The notes: generated by a model from the sequence alone, not told the origin. Positions 36,821 to 46,504 are shown, counted from the first letter of the stretch. The stretch: DNA of 64,000 bases from Ruegeria conchae (GCF_000192475.1 NZ_AEYW01000022.1:62001-126000); one strand, 5' to 3'. Numbers and translations are program-made.

Positions 36821-38092
36821 TCAGGTATTCATCGAATCGAAGAACTCGCCGTTCGTCTTCGTCTGTTTCAACTTCGACAACAGGAACTCGATCGCATCGG
36901 TCGTACCCATCGGGTTAAGGATGCGGCGCAGAACGAAGGTCTTGGCCAAATCACCCTTATCGACCAGCAGGTCCTCTTTCCGGGTACCAGACTTGAGGAT
37001 GTCGATGGCAGGGAATACACGTTTGTCTGCGATTTTGCGATCCAGAACGATTTCCGAGTTACCGGTGCCTTTGAACTCTTCAAAGATCACCTCGTCCATC
37101 CGGCTACCAGTGTCGATCAGTGCGGTGGCGATAATGGTCAGCGAACCACCCTCTTCAATGTTCCGCGCAGCACCAAAGAAGCGCTTGGGCCGTTGAAGGG
37201 CATTTGCGTCCACACCACCGGTCAGAACTTTACCCGAGGAAGGCACCACGGTGTTAAACGCCCTACCAAGTCTTGTGATCGAGTCGAGAAGAATAACAAC
37301 ATCTCGTTTGTGCTCGACCAGACGCTTGGCTTTTTCGATCACCATTTCCGACACCGCCACGTGGCGCGTTGCGGGTTCGTCGAAGGTCGAGGACACGACC
37401 TCACCCTTCACAGAACGCTGCATATCCGTCACCTCTTCTGGGCGTTCGTCGATCAACAGGACGATCAGATAGCATTCGGGGTGATTCTGTTCGATCGAAT
37501 GCGCGATGTTCTGCAGGATCACCGTCTTACCGGTCCGTGGCGGCGCCACGATCAGCGAACGCTGACCTTTACCAATCGGCGATACCAGATCAATCACACG
37601 GGCTGATTTGTCCTTGATGGTGGGATCTTCGATCTCCATTTTCAAACGCTCATCCGGGTACAGAGGCGTCAGGTTGTCGAACAGGATCTTGTGTTTGGCT
37701 TTTTCTGGATTCTCAAAGTTGATCTTGGTGACGTTGGTCAGCGCGAAGTAACGCTCGTTTTCATCGGGCGCTTTGATCTCACCTTCAACCGTATCTCCGG
37801 TCCGCAATGAGTGTTTGCGGATCATATCAGGCGAAACATAGATGTCATCTGGGCCTGGCAGATAGTTCGCCTCGGGCGAACGCAGGAAGCCAAAGCCATC
37901 CTGCAACACTTCCAGCACGCCATCGCCACCGATGGTCCATCCCTCATCCGCGCGTTCGCGCAGAATCTGGAACATCATTTCGCCTTTGCGCATGGTCGAG
38001 GCGTTCTCGATCTCAAGCTCCTCGGCCATGGCGAGCAGGTCTTTGGGGCTTTTGGCCTTAAGGTCAGCCAGATTCAGGGATTCAGTTGTCAT
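36821..38092 (-). CDS. rho: Transcription termination factor Rho
   Basis: 423 residues. An N-terminal helix bundle ([25 protein letters not shown]) is followed by the RNA-binding cold-shock-like domain ([24 protein letters not shown]) and the ATPase core with [33 protein letters not shown] and the Q/R-loop region [14 protein letters not shown]. It terminates untranslated transcripts. The 126 bases between it and hemJ would contain the leader that Rho often uses for autogenous control; no terminator hairpin was seen there. Confidence 0.97.
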   Translation of the reverse strand: MTTESLNLADLKAKSPKDLLAMAEELEIENASTMRKGEMMFQILRERADEGWTIGGDGVLEVLQDGFGFLRSPEANYLPGPDDIYVSPDMIRKHSLRTGDTVEGEIKAPDENERYFALTNVTKINFENPEKAKHKILFDNLTPLYPDERLKMEIEDPTIKDKSARVIDLVSPIGKGQRSLIVAPPRTGKTVILQNIAHSIEQNHPECYLIVLLIDERPEEVTDMQRSVKGEVVSSTFDEPATRHVAVSEMVIEKAKRLVEHKRDVVILLDSITRLGRAFNTVVPSSGKVLTGGVDANALQRPKRFFGAARNIEEGGSLTIIATALIDTGSRMDEVIFEEFKGTGNSEIVLDRKIADKRVFPAIDILKSGTRKEDLLVDKGDLAKTFVLRRILNPMGTTDAIEFLLSKLKQTKTNGEFFDSMNT

Positions 38093-38218
38093 GATGATAC
38101 GAACCTCGGCCGCTTGGACCGCGGCGCCAGAGTGGAATTTCAGAACGGAAGATACCTCGCCCGGACGGGCGCGTTACGCGATAGATAAGCGCTTACTTAA
38201 GAAGAGTCAAACAGGCCC

Positions 38219-38668
38219 TTAGAACTTCAAAACGACCGCCAGAACGATCACAACCATCAGAATGGTCGGAACCTCATTCATCATGCGATACTGCCGCCCA
38301 GTGAGCTTATTTCGCCCCTCAGCAAGGTCCTTGCGCCGGTCCATCAACCAATGATGAAACCAGGTCATCCCGATCACAGCTGCACCTTTGACCCAAGGCC
38401 AGCTCCAATCCCATCCGACGATACCGGGCGTGAACACCATGATCAGCCCGCAGACCCAGGCCACGATCATTGCTGGACGCATGATCACGCGCATCAGCTT
38501 TTCTTCCATTTCAAAGAAAATCTGTTGCGCACCCTCGACGGCCTGCGCCTTTTCAACGTGATACACGAACAATCTGGGCAGATAGAATAACCCAGCCATC
38601 CATGAAATCACGGCCATGATGTGCAGCGATTTCACCCATGGGTATATTGCGAAAAGAAAATCGGTCAT
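38219..38668 (-). CDS. hemJ: Protoporphyrinogen oxidase HemJ (UPF0093 family)
   Basis: 149 residues with four membrane helices. The motif W-K-LHIMAVISWMAGLFYLPRLFVYH places conserved His and Arg as in HemJ, and the second half shows WVKGAAVIGMTWFHHWLMDRR-DLAEGRN and RMMNEVPTILMV. It oxidises protoporphyrinogen IX in heme synthesis in the inner membrane. It is the last minus-strand gene before the putative origin; the region 38669-39070 begins at its ATG. Confidence 0.92.
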   Translation of the reverse strand: MTDFLFAIYPWVKSLHIMAVISWMAGLFYLPRLFVYHVEKAQAVEGAQQIFFEMEEKLMRVIMRPAMIVAWVCGLIMVFTPGIVGWDWSWPWVKGAAVIGMTWFHHWLMDRRKDLAEGRNKLTGRQYRMMNEVPTILMVVIVLAVVLKF

Positions 38669-39070
38669 CGGGTTTTCCGGATTTGCCTGAAACCCTCCTA
38701 ATAAAAAAATAAGAAAGAAAAAGGATGATGGTTTTGTAGGGAGGTCAAAATCGGTGGATTACTTTTTTGTCCTGCGTTTTTCCCCAGGTGGACAAAACAA
38801 TTCGCTGAGCTGTACGATCTATTGATATTTCAAAAAACAACATAATTACAGATACTTAATGTGATCGCTCATAATGTTCTCTGTGGATAACCAGTAGGGT
38901 ATCTTGGGATAGTCTGCTTATCCGATCTTTTCGACTTATCCTTGTCCTGTATGGACAGGATCCGGGCGACTCGGGGAAGTCTTGTGCTAAAATCCCGGGG
39001 TTGTGTGTCAACCGGAAAGTCATACAAACCGTTCAAGACTACTCAATGATTTGCACACGGGGTTTTCCAC
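38669..39070. other. Putative chromosomal replication origin (oriC), no coding sequence seen
   Basis: This 402-base gap is the largest non-coding stretch of the window and separates leftward genes (hemJ, rho, mnmE/G) from rightward genes (maf, aroE). It contains AT-rich stretches at 38697-38724 and 38815-38875 (candidate unwinding elements). One exact DnaA box lies at 38882-38890 and consensus or near-consensus boxes at 39063-39071, 39049-39057 and 38778-38786. Two more TTATCC half-matches are at 38918 and 38936, and one GANTC site is near 38971. The surrounding gene order matches known alphaproteobacterial origins. Confidence 0.75.
38882..38890 (-). promoter_or_regulatory. DnaA box, exact
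   Basis: TGTGGATAA on the plus strand, which is TTATCCACA on the minus strand, an exact match to the high-affinity DnaA box. Confidence 0.8.
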
Positions 39071-39071
39071 A
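39063..39071 (+). promoter_or_regulatory. DnaA box, consensus type
   Basis: TTTTCCACA matches the relaxed consensus TTWTNCACA. It touches the first base of the maf start codon, so DnaA bound here could also influence maf expression. Confidence 0.55.
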
Positions 39072-39670
39072 TGACTGTCCCCATAGTCCTTGCCTCGGGG
39101 TCCGAGATCCGCGCGCAGCTGCTGAAAAACGCGGGCGTCTCGTTTTCAGCTCAGATCGCGCGTGTAGATGAAGATACGGCCAAGCGTTCGCTATTGGCCG
39201 AGCAGGCATCGCCCCGCGATATCGCTGATGCACTGGCCGAGATGAAAGCGCGCAAAATTAGTGACAAGGTTCCGGGTGCCATGGTCCTGGGCTGTGATCA
39301 GGTGCTAGATTTCGAAGGGCAGTTGCTATCAAAACCTGATACGCCGGAAGATGCACTGGCACAGCTCAAAGCCATGCGCGGCAAGCGACATATGCTACTT
39401 TCCGCAGCAGTAATCTATCAGGATGGCAAACCGATCTGGCGGCATGTCGGTCAGGTGCGCTTGCGGATGCGTGCCAGCTCGGATGCCTATCTGCGCGATT
39501 ATGTGGCGCGCAACTGGGAAAGCATTCGTCATGCGGTGGGGGCCTATAAGCTGGAAGAAGAAGGTGCACGTCTGTTCGCTACCATTGACGGCGACTATTT
39601 TAACGTCTTGGGTATGCCCCTGTTGGAGCTGCTTAACTTTCTGGCCGTGAAGGGAGTGATCGATCAATGA
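39071..39670 (+). CDS. maf: Maf family nucleotide pyrophosphatase
   Basis: 199 residues. [17 protein letters not shown] and [17 protein letters not shown] are Maf signatures, with the catalytic Asp in GCDQ. It hydrolyses modified or non-canonical NTPs (dTTP/UTP/m5UTP in relatives); the exact subclass is not settled by eye. It is the first rightward gene after the origin and its stop overlaps the aroE start (ATGA). Confidence 0.92.
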   Translation: MTVPIVLASGSEIRAQLLKNAGVSFSAQIARVDEDTAKRSLLAEQASPRDIADALAEMKARKISDKVPGAMVLGCDQVLDFEGQLLSKPDTPEDALAQLKAMRGKRHMLLSAAVIYQDGKPIWRHVGQVRLRMRASSDAYLRDYVARNWESIRHAVGAYKLEEEGARLFATIDGDYFNVLGMPLLELLNFLAVKGVIDQ

Positions 39671-40500
39671 CGGACCATCGAATTCCTCTGGCCGGAGTGA
39701 TTGGGCATCCGGTTGCGCATTCCCGGTCACCAAAGCTGCACGGTCATTGGCTTAAAACCTATGGGTTGGCAGGGCATTATATCCCGATGGATGTCGCGCC
39801 GGCCGATCTGGAAACTGTTCTGCACACGCTGCCCAAAGCCGGGTTTGTTGGGGCCAATGTGACTGTGCCGCACAAGGAAGCGGCTTTGCGCTTGGCAGAT
39901 CACGTCTCGGACCGGGCCTCGGTCATCGGGGCGGCAAATACGCTCGTATTCCGCGAAGATGGCTCGATTCATGCGGATAACACGGATGGGTACGGCTTCA
40001 TGGCAAATCTGCGCGCGGGTGCGCCGGATTGGAACCCAGCGGATGGTCCGGCGGTTGTGTTTGGTGCAGGCGGGGCCGCCCGTGCCGTTCTGCAGGCGCT
40101 GGCAGAGGCAGGCGTGCCCGAAATCCTGCTGACCAACCGTACCCGCACCCGCGCCGATCATTTGAAAGAAGAGTTCGGCCAGCGGATCACCGTCGTGGAT
40201 TGGGTACAGGCAGGCAACGTGATCGAGAATGCCGAACTGGTCGTCAATACGACTTCCTTGGGTATGCAGGGGCAGCCGGAACTGCGCGTTCCGCTGGACG
40301 GATTGCAACCCGGCGCTGTTGTCACCGACCTGGTTTATGCACCGCTTCAAACGCGTCTCTTGCAACAGGCGGAAGAGGCGGGATGTACCACTGTCGACGG
40401 GTTGGGAATGCTGCTGCATCAGGCTGTTCCCGGATTTGAACGCTGGTTTGGCGTCCGTCCTGAAGTTGATGCCGAAACGCGCGCGGCGGCCTTGGCATGA
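39667..40500 (+). CDS. aroE: Shikimate dehydrogenase (NADP)
   Basis: 277 residues. [19 protein letters not shown] binds shikimate (SxS motif). [11 protein letters not shown] carries the catalytic Lys, NTDGYGF and [13 protein letters not shown] form the NADP fold, and TSLGMQGQ and DLVYAPLQT complete the pattern. It reduces 3-dehydroshikimate in aromatic amino acid synthesis. It overlaps both maf and coaE by four bases. Confidence 0.95.
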   Translation: MTDHRIPLAGVIGHPVAHSRSPKLHGHWLKTYGLAGHYIPMDVAPADLETVLHTLPKAGFVGANVTVPHKEAALRLADHVSDRASVIGAANTLVFREDGSIHADNTDGYGFMANLRAGAPDWNPADGPAVVFGAGGAARAVLQALAEAGVPEILLTNRTRTRADHLKEEFGQRITVVDWVQAGNVIENAELVVNTTSLGMQGQPELRVPLDGLQPGAVVTDLVYAPLQTRLLQQAEEAGCTTVDGLGMLLHQAVPGFERWFGVRPEVDAETRAAALA

Positions 40501-41090
40501 GTTTTGCGCTCGGGCTCACCGGATCAATCGGAATGGGCAAAAGCACGACCGCTCAGATGTTCGCAGATGAAGGTTGCGCGCTTTGGGATGCGGATGCGGC
40601 GGTCCATCGGCTTTATGCAAAGGGTGGTTCTGCAGTTGAGCCCATGCGCAACGCGTTTCCATCTGCGATTGTAAAGGAAGCCGTTAGCCGCGAAGCTCTA
40701 AAACAGATCATTTCGAATGATTCTAATGCATTGAAAATGATTGAGAATATCGTACACCCCTTGGTTGCTGAGGATCGCACGGCGTTTCGTGCAGCGGCCT
40801 CAGCCGATATCCTGGTGTTTGACATTCCATTGTTGTTTGAAACCGGCGGTGAAACTGCAATGGACGCCGTGGTCTGTGTCCGGGTTCCGGCTGATGAACA
40901 AAAAAGGCGTGTCATGGCGCGTGGTACGATGACTGAGGAACAGTTTGAGCAGATCCGTGCCAAACAGATGTCTAATGACGAGAAATGTGCCCGGTCTGAT
41001 TTTGTGATTGAAACGGACAGTCTGGACCATGCCCGCGTGCAGGTGCAGGATGTGATCAGGCAGATACGGGCGAGGATGACAGATGCGTGA
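40497..41090 (+). CDS. coaE: Dephospho-CoA kinase
   Basis: 197 residues. The P-loop GLTGSIGMGKSTTAQMF is followed by DADAAVHRLY, VHPLVAEDR, FDIPLLFETGGE and the R-V-MARGTMTEEQ lid region. It phosphorylates dephospho-CoA in the last step of CoA synthesis. It is coupled to aroE upstream, and the dnaQ start lies 8 bases inside its end. Confidence 0.95.
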   Translation: MSFALGLTGSIGMGKSTTAQMFADEGCALWDADAAVHRLYAKGGSAVEPMRNAFPSAIVKEAVSREALKQIISNDSNALKMIENIVHPLVAEDRTAFRAAASADILVFDIPLLFETGGETAMDAVVCVRVPADEQKRRVMARGTMTEEQFEQIRAKQMSNDEKCARSDFVIETDSLDHARVQVQDVIRQIRARMTDA

Positions 41091-41805
41091 GATTGTACTC
41101 GATACCGAGACCACCGGGTTTGATCCCGAAAGCGGTGACCGGATTGTCGAGATCGGCGCAGTGGAGCTGTGGAACCACGTGGCCACGGGAGAGACCTATC
41201 ATGTCTATATCAACCCGGAACGCTCAATGCCTGATGAAGCCTTCGGGGTTCATGGAATCGGCCCAGATTTGTTGGAGAATCCACGCCCGCCGGAAAAAGG
41301 CGAAGTGACGCTTAAGGACAAGCCTGTCTTTGCCAAGGTTGGGCATGGATTTCGCGATTTTGTGGGCGATGCCAAGCTGGTGATCCACAACGCCTCGTTC
41401 GACATGAAGTTTCTGAATGCCGAGTTGAGGTGGATGGGCGCGTCACTGATTCCCATGGATCAGGCAATCGACACACTCGCCATAGCGCGTAAAAGGTTCC
41501 CGGGCTCGCCCGCCTCGCTGGATGCGTTGTGTCGTCGGTTTGGTATCGATAATTCGAACCGGGTGTTACACGGGGCGCTTCTGGACTCGGAGATCCTTGC
41601 AGAAGTGTATCTGGAGCTGATCGGAGGACGTCAGCCTGATTTCGGCCTGTCGGCAACTACAACCGCGATGGCCGGAGGCGGAGAAGAATGGCGCCCAACT
41701 GCACGACCCAATGCATTGCCACCCCGGTTTACCGAGGATGAACGCGCAGCACATCAGGAATTTGTGGAAAAACTGGGCGACAATGCCCTGTGGACCCGCG
41801 CCTGA
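41083..41805 (+). CDS. dnaQ: DNA polymerase III epsilon subunit (3'-5' exonuclease)
   Basis: 240 residues. The DEDDh exonuclease motifs are visible: Exo I VLDTETTGFDP, Exo II VIHNASFDMKFLNAEL and Exo III HGALLDSEILAEVYLEL. It proofreads for DNA polymerase III. It ends the origin-proximal operon maf-aroE-coaE-dnaQ, an order widely kept next to alphaproteobacterial origins. Confidence 0.95.
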   Translation: MREIVLDTETTGFDPESGDRIVEIGAVELWNHVATGETYHVYINPERSMPDEAFGVHGIGPDLLENPRPPEKGEVTLKDKPVFAKVGHGFRDFVGDAKLVIHNASFDMKFLNAELRWMGASLIPMDQAIDTLAIARKRFPGSPASLDALCRRFGIDNSNRVLHGALLDSEILAEVYLELIGGRQPDFGLSATTTAMAGGGEEWRPTARPNALPPRFTEDERAAHQEFVEKLGDNALWTRA

Positions 41806-41830
41806 CCATAGCCAGCCGCGGGTCAATGTC

Positions 41831-42331
41831 TTAAGCGTCGGTTTTTTGCGCTTGTGCGGCCTGACGGCGTGCCAGTTCGTTGCGATAAAGTGCCACGAAA
41901 TCAATGTTATCCAGATTGACCGGTGGGAACCCACCGTCGCGGGTGATGTCGCTGACGATGCGACGCAGGAAGGGGAACAGCATGCGTGGGCATTCGATCA
42001 TAAGGAACGGATGCACCTGATCCTCGGGCACGCCCTCCACGTGGAACAACCCGCAATAGTCGATCTCACACAGGAACAATACGTCTTCCAGGCCTTTGGC
42101 TTTAGAAGTCAGCTTCAGCTTGATCGAAACTTCGAATTGATGCTCGGTCGGGCGCTTCTTGGCATCCAGATTCACCTGAACCGAAATCTCTGGCTGTACA
42201 TCGCCTGAGACGCCTTTCTGCGCCATCACGTTCTCAAAGGACATATCACGAATGAATTGCCCCAGGACGCGCATTTGAACCTGTGGTGCGGCTTGTGCCG
42301 CTGTGTTTTCTTTGGCGTCTTCTTCGGCCAT
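41831..42331 (-). CDS. secB: Protein-export chaperone SecB
   Basis: 166 residues. The SecB core is seen in RVLGQFIRDMSFENV, PEISVQVNLDAKKR, FEVSIKLKLTSKAK and LFPFLRRIVSDITRDGGFPPVNLDNIDFVALY. The tetramer keeps preproteins unfolded and delivers them to SecA. GGAG lies 7 bases before the ATG. It converges on dnaQ with a 25-base gap in which I see no strong terminator. Confidence 0.95.
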   Translation of the reverse strand: MAEEDAKENTAAQAAPQVQMRVLGQFIRDMSFENVMAQKGVSGDVQPEISVQVNLDAKKRPTEHQFEVSIKLKLTSKAKGLEDVLFLCEIDYCGLFHVEGVPEDQVHPFLMIECPRMLFPFLRRIVSDITRDGGFPPVNLDNIDFVALYRNELARRQAAQAQKTDA

Positions 42332-42385
42332 TTATCTACTCCGGAATTGAAATTCGACACTGCTTATCAATTTGGGCGCGGTACC

Positions 42386-42886
42386 TCAATGCTGGTGCGG
42401 ACCTTCCACCCATTTAGAGGGCTTTCCGGGTTCGTTACGCGGCCGGACTTCAGTGAATTCACCATCAATCATGTCGTCCTGATTGAACGGGTCAGGACCT
42501 GATCGAAACTGCGCGCCGGTGCCCATCTGGAATTGGGTGATGGTCGCCTTGGATTTCAGATAGCGGAACACAGCAACGCGGATGCCCGGAACCAGCAATG
42601 CAAAACCAACCGCATCGGTGAAAAATCCGGGGGTCAACAACAATACACCCGACAAAAGGATCATAGCCCCATGTGCAAGCGGTTCGGTCGGGTCGTCCAA
42701 TTCGGCAAAGGATCGCTGTAGATTGGCCAATGCCGTGCGACCTTGTGTCCGGACCAATACAGTGCCCAGAACGGCGGTCAGGACTACGATTGCAAGCGTT
42801 GGCCATAGTCCGATCAGCCCGCCAACTTGTATGAACAGGGCGATCTCAACGATCGGAACTAATAAAAAAGCCAAGAACAGGTACAT
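42386..42886 (-). CDS. fxsA: FxsA family membrane protein
   Basis: 166 residues. Two N-terminal helices (YLFLAFLLVPIVEIALFIQVGGLIGLWPTLAIVVLTAVLGTVLVRTQG) contain the FxsA family pattern, and a further hydrophobic pair ILLSGVLLLTPGFFTDAVGFALLVPGIR follows. The C-terminus is polar and cytoplasmic. In E. coli FxsA reduces phage T7 exclusion by F; its general function is unknown. It is divergent from the tim44-like gene with a 108-base gap. Confidence 0.88.
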   Translation of the reverse strand: MYLFLAFLLVPIVEIALFIQVGGLIGLWPTLAIVVLTAVLGTVLVRTQGRTALANLQRSFAELDDPTEPLAHGAMILLSGVLLLTPGFFTDAVGFALLVPGIRVAVFRYLKSKATITQFQMGTGAQFRSGPDPFNQDDMIDGEFTEVRPRNEPGKPSKWVEGPHQH

Positions 42887-42994
42887 TTGCGGTATCCTTT
42901 AGCATGTGCCGGGCTGTGGACTTGCGCCCAACTGTCACCTACATAGTGGCTTGAGGCCGGGTTCACAAAGTCCTGGCGCTGAAAAGAGTATGAA

Positions 42995-43657
42995 ATGAGC
43001 GACAACCCTATGATCCAGTTGCTGGTCCTGGCCGGAATTGCCGTTTTCCTGATCCTGCGTCTGAAAAGCGTATTGGGCACACGCGAAGGGTTTGAAAAAC
43101 CACCCCTTCAACAACAGCCAGATACCAATGGTACGCGCCGTGATTTCGAGGTCATCGATGGCGGGCCGGATCACGATATTACCGATCATGTAGCCGAAGA
43201 CAGCGAACAAGCGCAAACTCTGGCCGCGATGAAGCGGGTTGAGCCCAGTTTTTCGGTTAGCGAATTTGTTCAGGGTGCGCGCGGTGCCTATGAAATGATC
43301 GTGATGGGGTTCGAAAAAGGCAATCTGGACGAGATTCAACCTTTCTTGTCCGAAGAGGTTTTTGACAGTTTTGTCTCAGTAGTCGCTGATCGTGAAGACA
43401 AGGGCCTGACCATCGAAGCCGAATTTGTCGGCGTACGTGAAACTACTCTGGCAGATGTTTCGTTCGACAAGGACAGCAATCAGGCCGAGATCACCATGCG
43501 CTTTATCGGTGAGCTGACCTCGGTCGTACGTGATCGCGGGGGGGATATCATCGAAGGCAACCCCAATACGGTTAAACGCCAAAAGGACAGCTGGACCTTT
43601 GCTCGTGTAATGGGCGCGGACGATCCGAACTGGCTACTTGTTGCCACGGACGCATGA
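42995..43657 (+). CDS. Tim44-like domain protein (TimA-type)
   Basis: 220 residues. A single N-terminal helix (MIQLLVLAGIAVFLILRLKSVLGTREG) anchors it, followed by a linker and a C-terminal Tim44/TIM44-like domain (FVQGARGAYEMIVMGFEKGNLDEIQPFLSEEVFDSF). Mitochondrial Tim44 descends from this family; the bacterial TimA function is not well defined. It overlaps mltA by four bases and the trio tim44-mltA-smr forms a tight operon near secB, a known alphaproteobacterial arrangement. Confidence 0.88.
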   Translation: MSDNPMIQLLVLAGIAVFLILRLKSVLGTREGFEKPPLQQQPDTNGTRRDFEVIDGGPDHDITDHVAEDSEQAQTLAAMKRVEPSFSVSEFVQGARGAYEMIVMGFEKGNLDEIQPFLSEEVFDSFVSVVADREDKGLTIEAEFVGVRETTLADVSFDKDSNQAEITMRFIGELTSVVRDRGGDIIEGNPNTVKRQKDSWTFARVMGADDPNWLLVATDA

Positions 43658-44700
43658 TTGCAGCGATTCGGTCGCTTTTACTGGGGGTCGTCATGACCAC
43701 TGCCAGCGCCAGCGCCGCCGGAGCCGAGGCGACGCGATCCATCCTGTCATTTGATGACCTTGATGGCTGGGCTGCCGACGATCACGGGGCAGCCCTTTCG
43801 GTTTTTCTGAGCACCTGCGGCGATCTGAAGGATCCGGATTGGCAGGCGCTGTGTGGCGTTGCCAGAACCTATGAACCTCAGGCCGCACGGTCGTTTTTTG
43901 AGCTGTTTTTCCGCCCGGTTCTGGTTGAAGACGGCGATGACGCGTTGTTCACAGGGTATTTTGAACCCGAACTGGACGGCTCTAAATATCCAACCAGCAA
44001 ATACCGCTATCCGCTCTACCGGATGCCTCCCGAGGCGCGAGGCGCTGATCGGTGGCTTAGTCGCCGCGAATTGCTGACCGGAGACGCGATGACGGGCCGC
44101 GGGCTTGAGATCGCATGGGTCGATGACCCGGTCGAGTTGTTCTTTCTGCAAATTCAGGGTTCAGGTCGTATTCGCTTGCCCGATGGAGGTGCTCTGCGAG
44201 TTGGCTACGGCGGTGCGAACGGGCACCCTTATCGTTCAATCGGAGCCGAATTGATCCGACGTGGCGCGCTGGGCGCGCACGAGGTCAGTGCGCAGATGAT
44301 CCGGGCCTGGGTACGCAAGAACCCCGAAGCCGGTGCCGAGTTGTTGTTTCACAACCCCTCTTATGTGTTCTTTCGTGAAGTGAACCGAGTTGCCCCAGAA
44401 CTCGGACCTCTGGGGGCAATGAATCGCTCGGTCACCACGATGCGTAGCATCGCAGCGGACCCGGCATATACGCCCCTCGGGGCACCGGTTTGGGTTGAGA
44501 AGGATGGCAAGACCCCGTTACGGCGATTAATGATCGCGCAGGATACCGGTTCAGCCATTAAGGGTGCCCAGCGGGCGGACATTTTCTTTGGTACTGGGGA
44601 TGAGGCGGGGCAAGCTGCTGGCCGTCTGAAAGACCCTGGCCGTATGGTCGTGCTTTTGCCGATTCAGCGAGCCTATGCCCTGTTACCGGATGAATTCTGA
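43654..44700 (+). CDS. mltA: Membrane-bound lytic murein transglycosylase A family protein
   Basis: 348 residues. A signal peptide (IAAIRSLLLGVVMTTASASAAGAEA) is followed by an MltA domain: FTGYFEPELDGS, FFLQIQGSGRIRLPDGGALRVGYGGANGHPYRSIG and, after it, a 3D domain with LMIAQDTGSAIKGAQRADIFFGTG, where the conserved Asp is catalytic. It cleaves the glycan between MurNAc and GlcNAc. No lipobox cysteine was seen, so it is probably periplasmic and soluble. Coupled to both neighbours. Confidence 0.93.
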   Translation: MIAAIRSLLLGVVMTTASASAAGAEATRSILSFDDLDGWAADDHGAALSVFLSTCGDLKDPDWQALCGVARTYEPQAARSFFELFFRPVLVEDGDDALFTGYFEPELDGSKYPTSKYRYPLYRMPPEARGADRWLSRRELLTGDAMTGRGLEIAWVDDPVELFFLQIQGSGRIRLPDGGALRVGYGGANGHPYRSIGAELIRRGALGAHEVSAQMIRAWVRKNPEAGAELLFHNPSYVFFREVNRVAPELGPLGAMNRSVTTMRSIAADPAYTPLGAPVWVEKDGKTPLRRLMIAQDTGSAIKGAQRADIFFGTGDEAGQAAGRLKDPGRMVVLLPIQRAYALLPDEF

Positions 44701-45287
44701 TGACACGGCGCAAACTGACGTCAGAAGAGATCGAGCTGTGGCGCAAGGTCATCAAACAAGCTGAACGATTGCACCCCGAAATACCGCAGACCATCCACCC
44801 CACGACGTTGCCAAAACCCAAACCGACCAAGACCCCAAAGGCGCGCATCGAAGCGTTTGAGTTGGGCCAGACAGCGCAATCCAAATCCACGCGGAATAAT
44901 CTCAAACCCTCGATCACCGAAGGATTGCGGGCAAATCCTGTGCAAATGGATACCAAGGCATTTGCGCGCATGAAACGTGGCAAGCTAAAGCCTGAGGGCA
45001 AGCTGGACCTGCATGGGATGCGTATGAGCGCAGCCCATCCCGCTTTGGTGCGTTTTATCCTGACGGCGCAGGCGCAAGGCAAGCGGTTGGTGCTGGTTAT
45101 CACTGGCAAGGGAAAGGATCGCGACGAGCCCGGGCCAATTCCGACCCCGCGCGGTGTTTTGCGCAATCAAGTGCCACACTGGCTTTCTATTCCACCCTTA
45201 ACGCAGGCGGTGATGCAGGTGACGCCCGCACATATCAGTCACGGTGGCGATGGGGCTTACTACGTGTACCTCAGGCGGGTTCGCTAA
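44700..45287 (+). CDS. Smr domain protein
   Basis: 195 residues. A basic, proline-rich N-terminal half (PKPKPTKTPKAR) precedes a C-terminal Smr domain: KLDLHGMRMSAAHPALVRFILTAQ (the LDLHG motif), GKGKDRDEPG and LRNQVPHWL. Stand-alone Smr domains bind or nick nucleic acids; the exact target here is unknown. It starts on the last base of the mltA stop (TGATG). It ends in a 4-base overlap with the converging MFS gene. Confidence 0.87.
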   Translation: MTRRKLTSEEIELWRKVIKQAERLHPEIPQTIHPTTLPKPKPTKTPKARIEAFELGQTAQSKSTRNNLKPSITEGLRANPVQMDTKAFARMKRGKLKPEGKLDLHGMRMSAAHPALVRFILTAQAQGKRLVLVITGKGKDRDEPGPIPTPRGVLRNQVPHWLSIPPLTQAVMQVTPAHISHGGDGAYYVYLRRVR

Positions 45288-46504
45288 CCCGATTGAAGTG
45301 CGCGGGCTATGCCGATCCGAACCAAGCCGCAGACGCACAAGAAGAATGCTGCGATCCAGAAGAATTGAGTGTTCAGTGAAGCGCCTTTGTCGATCAACAT
45401 ACCGGTCAAAGCCGGTCCGATTGCTGAACCCAGAACCATCACTGCAGCGGCCATGGCCTTGATTGCTCCTATGTGGCGCGTGCCATAGAACTCGGCCCAA
45501 AAGGCGCTGGGCAATGGATTATGCGCGCCAGCTGTAAGAGCCAGGAAAACCATTCCGATCAACGCCCCGCCAATCGAAGTTGAGACCGACAGGATCGCAA
45601 ATCCGATGGCCATCGGTAATTGATAATAGGGCATCATCCGGGTCGTGCCCCATTTGTCCAACGCCCAGCCCGCTGCAAACATCGACAGGATCGAAACCCC
45701 TGTGAAGACCGGGAACAGAGCGACCAGTTGTATGTGGGGCCAGCCTTTGATTTCGGCGAGATGCACCTGATGAAAAAAGAAGGCTGTGATAAAGGCCGAA
45801 GGCGCAAGGATTGCGGGTGTCATAAACCAGAACAACGGGTTCAACAGTGCCTCGCGACGCGTCCATTGGCGACCCTGCATGCCGACAGACGAGGCATTGG
45901 TCGCCAAGCTTTGCGGTGTTCGTTCCTGACGCAGCAACCGGATCAGTACGGGAATACCCAAAGTGGTTATGCAAGCTGCAAGCCCCCATAACCAGCGCCA
46001 ATCCAGAAACGCCAGAGCAGCAACGAATGTCAGGGGCAAAAGTGCCTCTCCGATTGCATACCCCAATGTTGCGATCGACAAAGCCTTGCCTCGTGTCGCT
46101 GTAAACCAGCGCGCCATCGCGACGGCCGCAAGATGGCTGCTCATCCCCTGACCGAGAAGTCTGAGAAAGAAGACCACAACGGGCAACAGAATAAGCCAAA
46201 CATTCAGTGCCATTGCCAACGCGGCCAATGCCAGTCCGGTCAAAACCGCGGGGCCCAGCACGCGTACGCGAAAGATATCGGTAAGACCTCCGGCCCAGAT
46301 CATCACCAGAGCGGAAACAGTTGTGCCAAGCGAATAAATCCCACCCCAGGCTCCGTGGCTTAGCTCAAATTCCGCCCGAATTTCTCCCGCGAAGATCGAG
46401 ATGAAAAAGGTCTGTCCAAAGCTGGAGAGAAAGGTCAGCAGAACTCCCGCACCCAGCCAGTTTGCATTCTGGATCAGAAAGCGACGAAGGCCGGGTCGCG
46501 TCAC
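45284..46504 (-). CDS. MFS transporter, unknown substrate
   Basis: 406 residues with about 12 hydrophobic segments, starting from a GTG whose bases lie in the preceding gene's stop. The GGLTDIFRVR loop between TM2 and TM3 resembles the MFS motif A (G-x-x-[TS]-D-x-x-x-x-R). Families of this type move small organic acids or drugs. It is coupled by 4 bases to the upstream alpha/beta-hydrolase lipoprotein, which suggests a joint role, and its end overlaps smr. Confidence 0.83.
   Translation of the reverse strand: MTRPGLRRFLIQNANWLGAGVLLTFLSSFGQTFFISIFAGEIRAEFELSHGAWGGIYSLGTTVSALVMIWAGGLTDIFRVRVLGPAVLTGLALAALAMALNVWLILLPVVVFFLRLLGQGMSSHLAAVAMARWFTATRGKALSIATLGYAIGEALLPLTFVAALAFLDWRWLWGLAACITTLGIPVLIRLLRQERTPQSLATNASSVGMQGRQWTRREALLNPLFWFMTPAILAPSAFITAFFFHQVHLAEIKGWPHIQLVALFPVFTGVSILSMFAAGWALDKWGTTRMMPYYQLPMAIGFAILSVSTSIGGALIGMVFLALTAGAHNPLPSAFWAEFYGTRHIGAIKAMAAAVMVLGSAIGPALTGMLIDKGASLNTQFFWIAAFFLCVCGLVRIGIARALQSG

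Noticed and set aside
36710..37606. Open frame of about 298 codons, plus strand
   Set aside because: Antisense to mnmE and rho, which are unmistakable genes.
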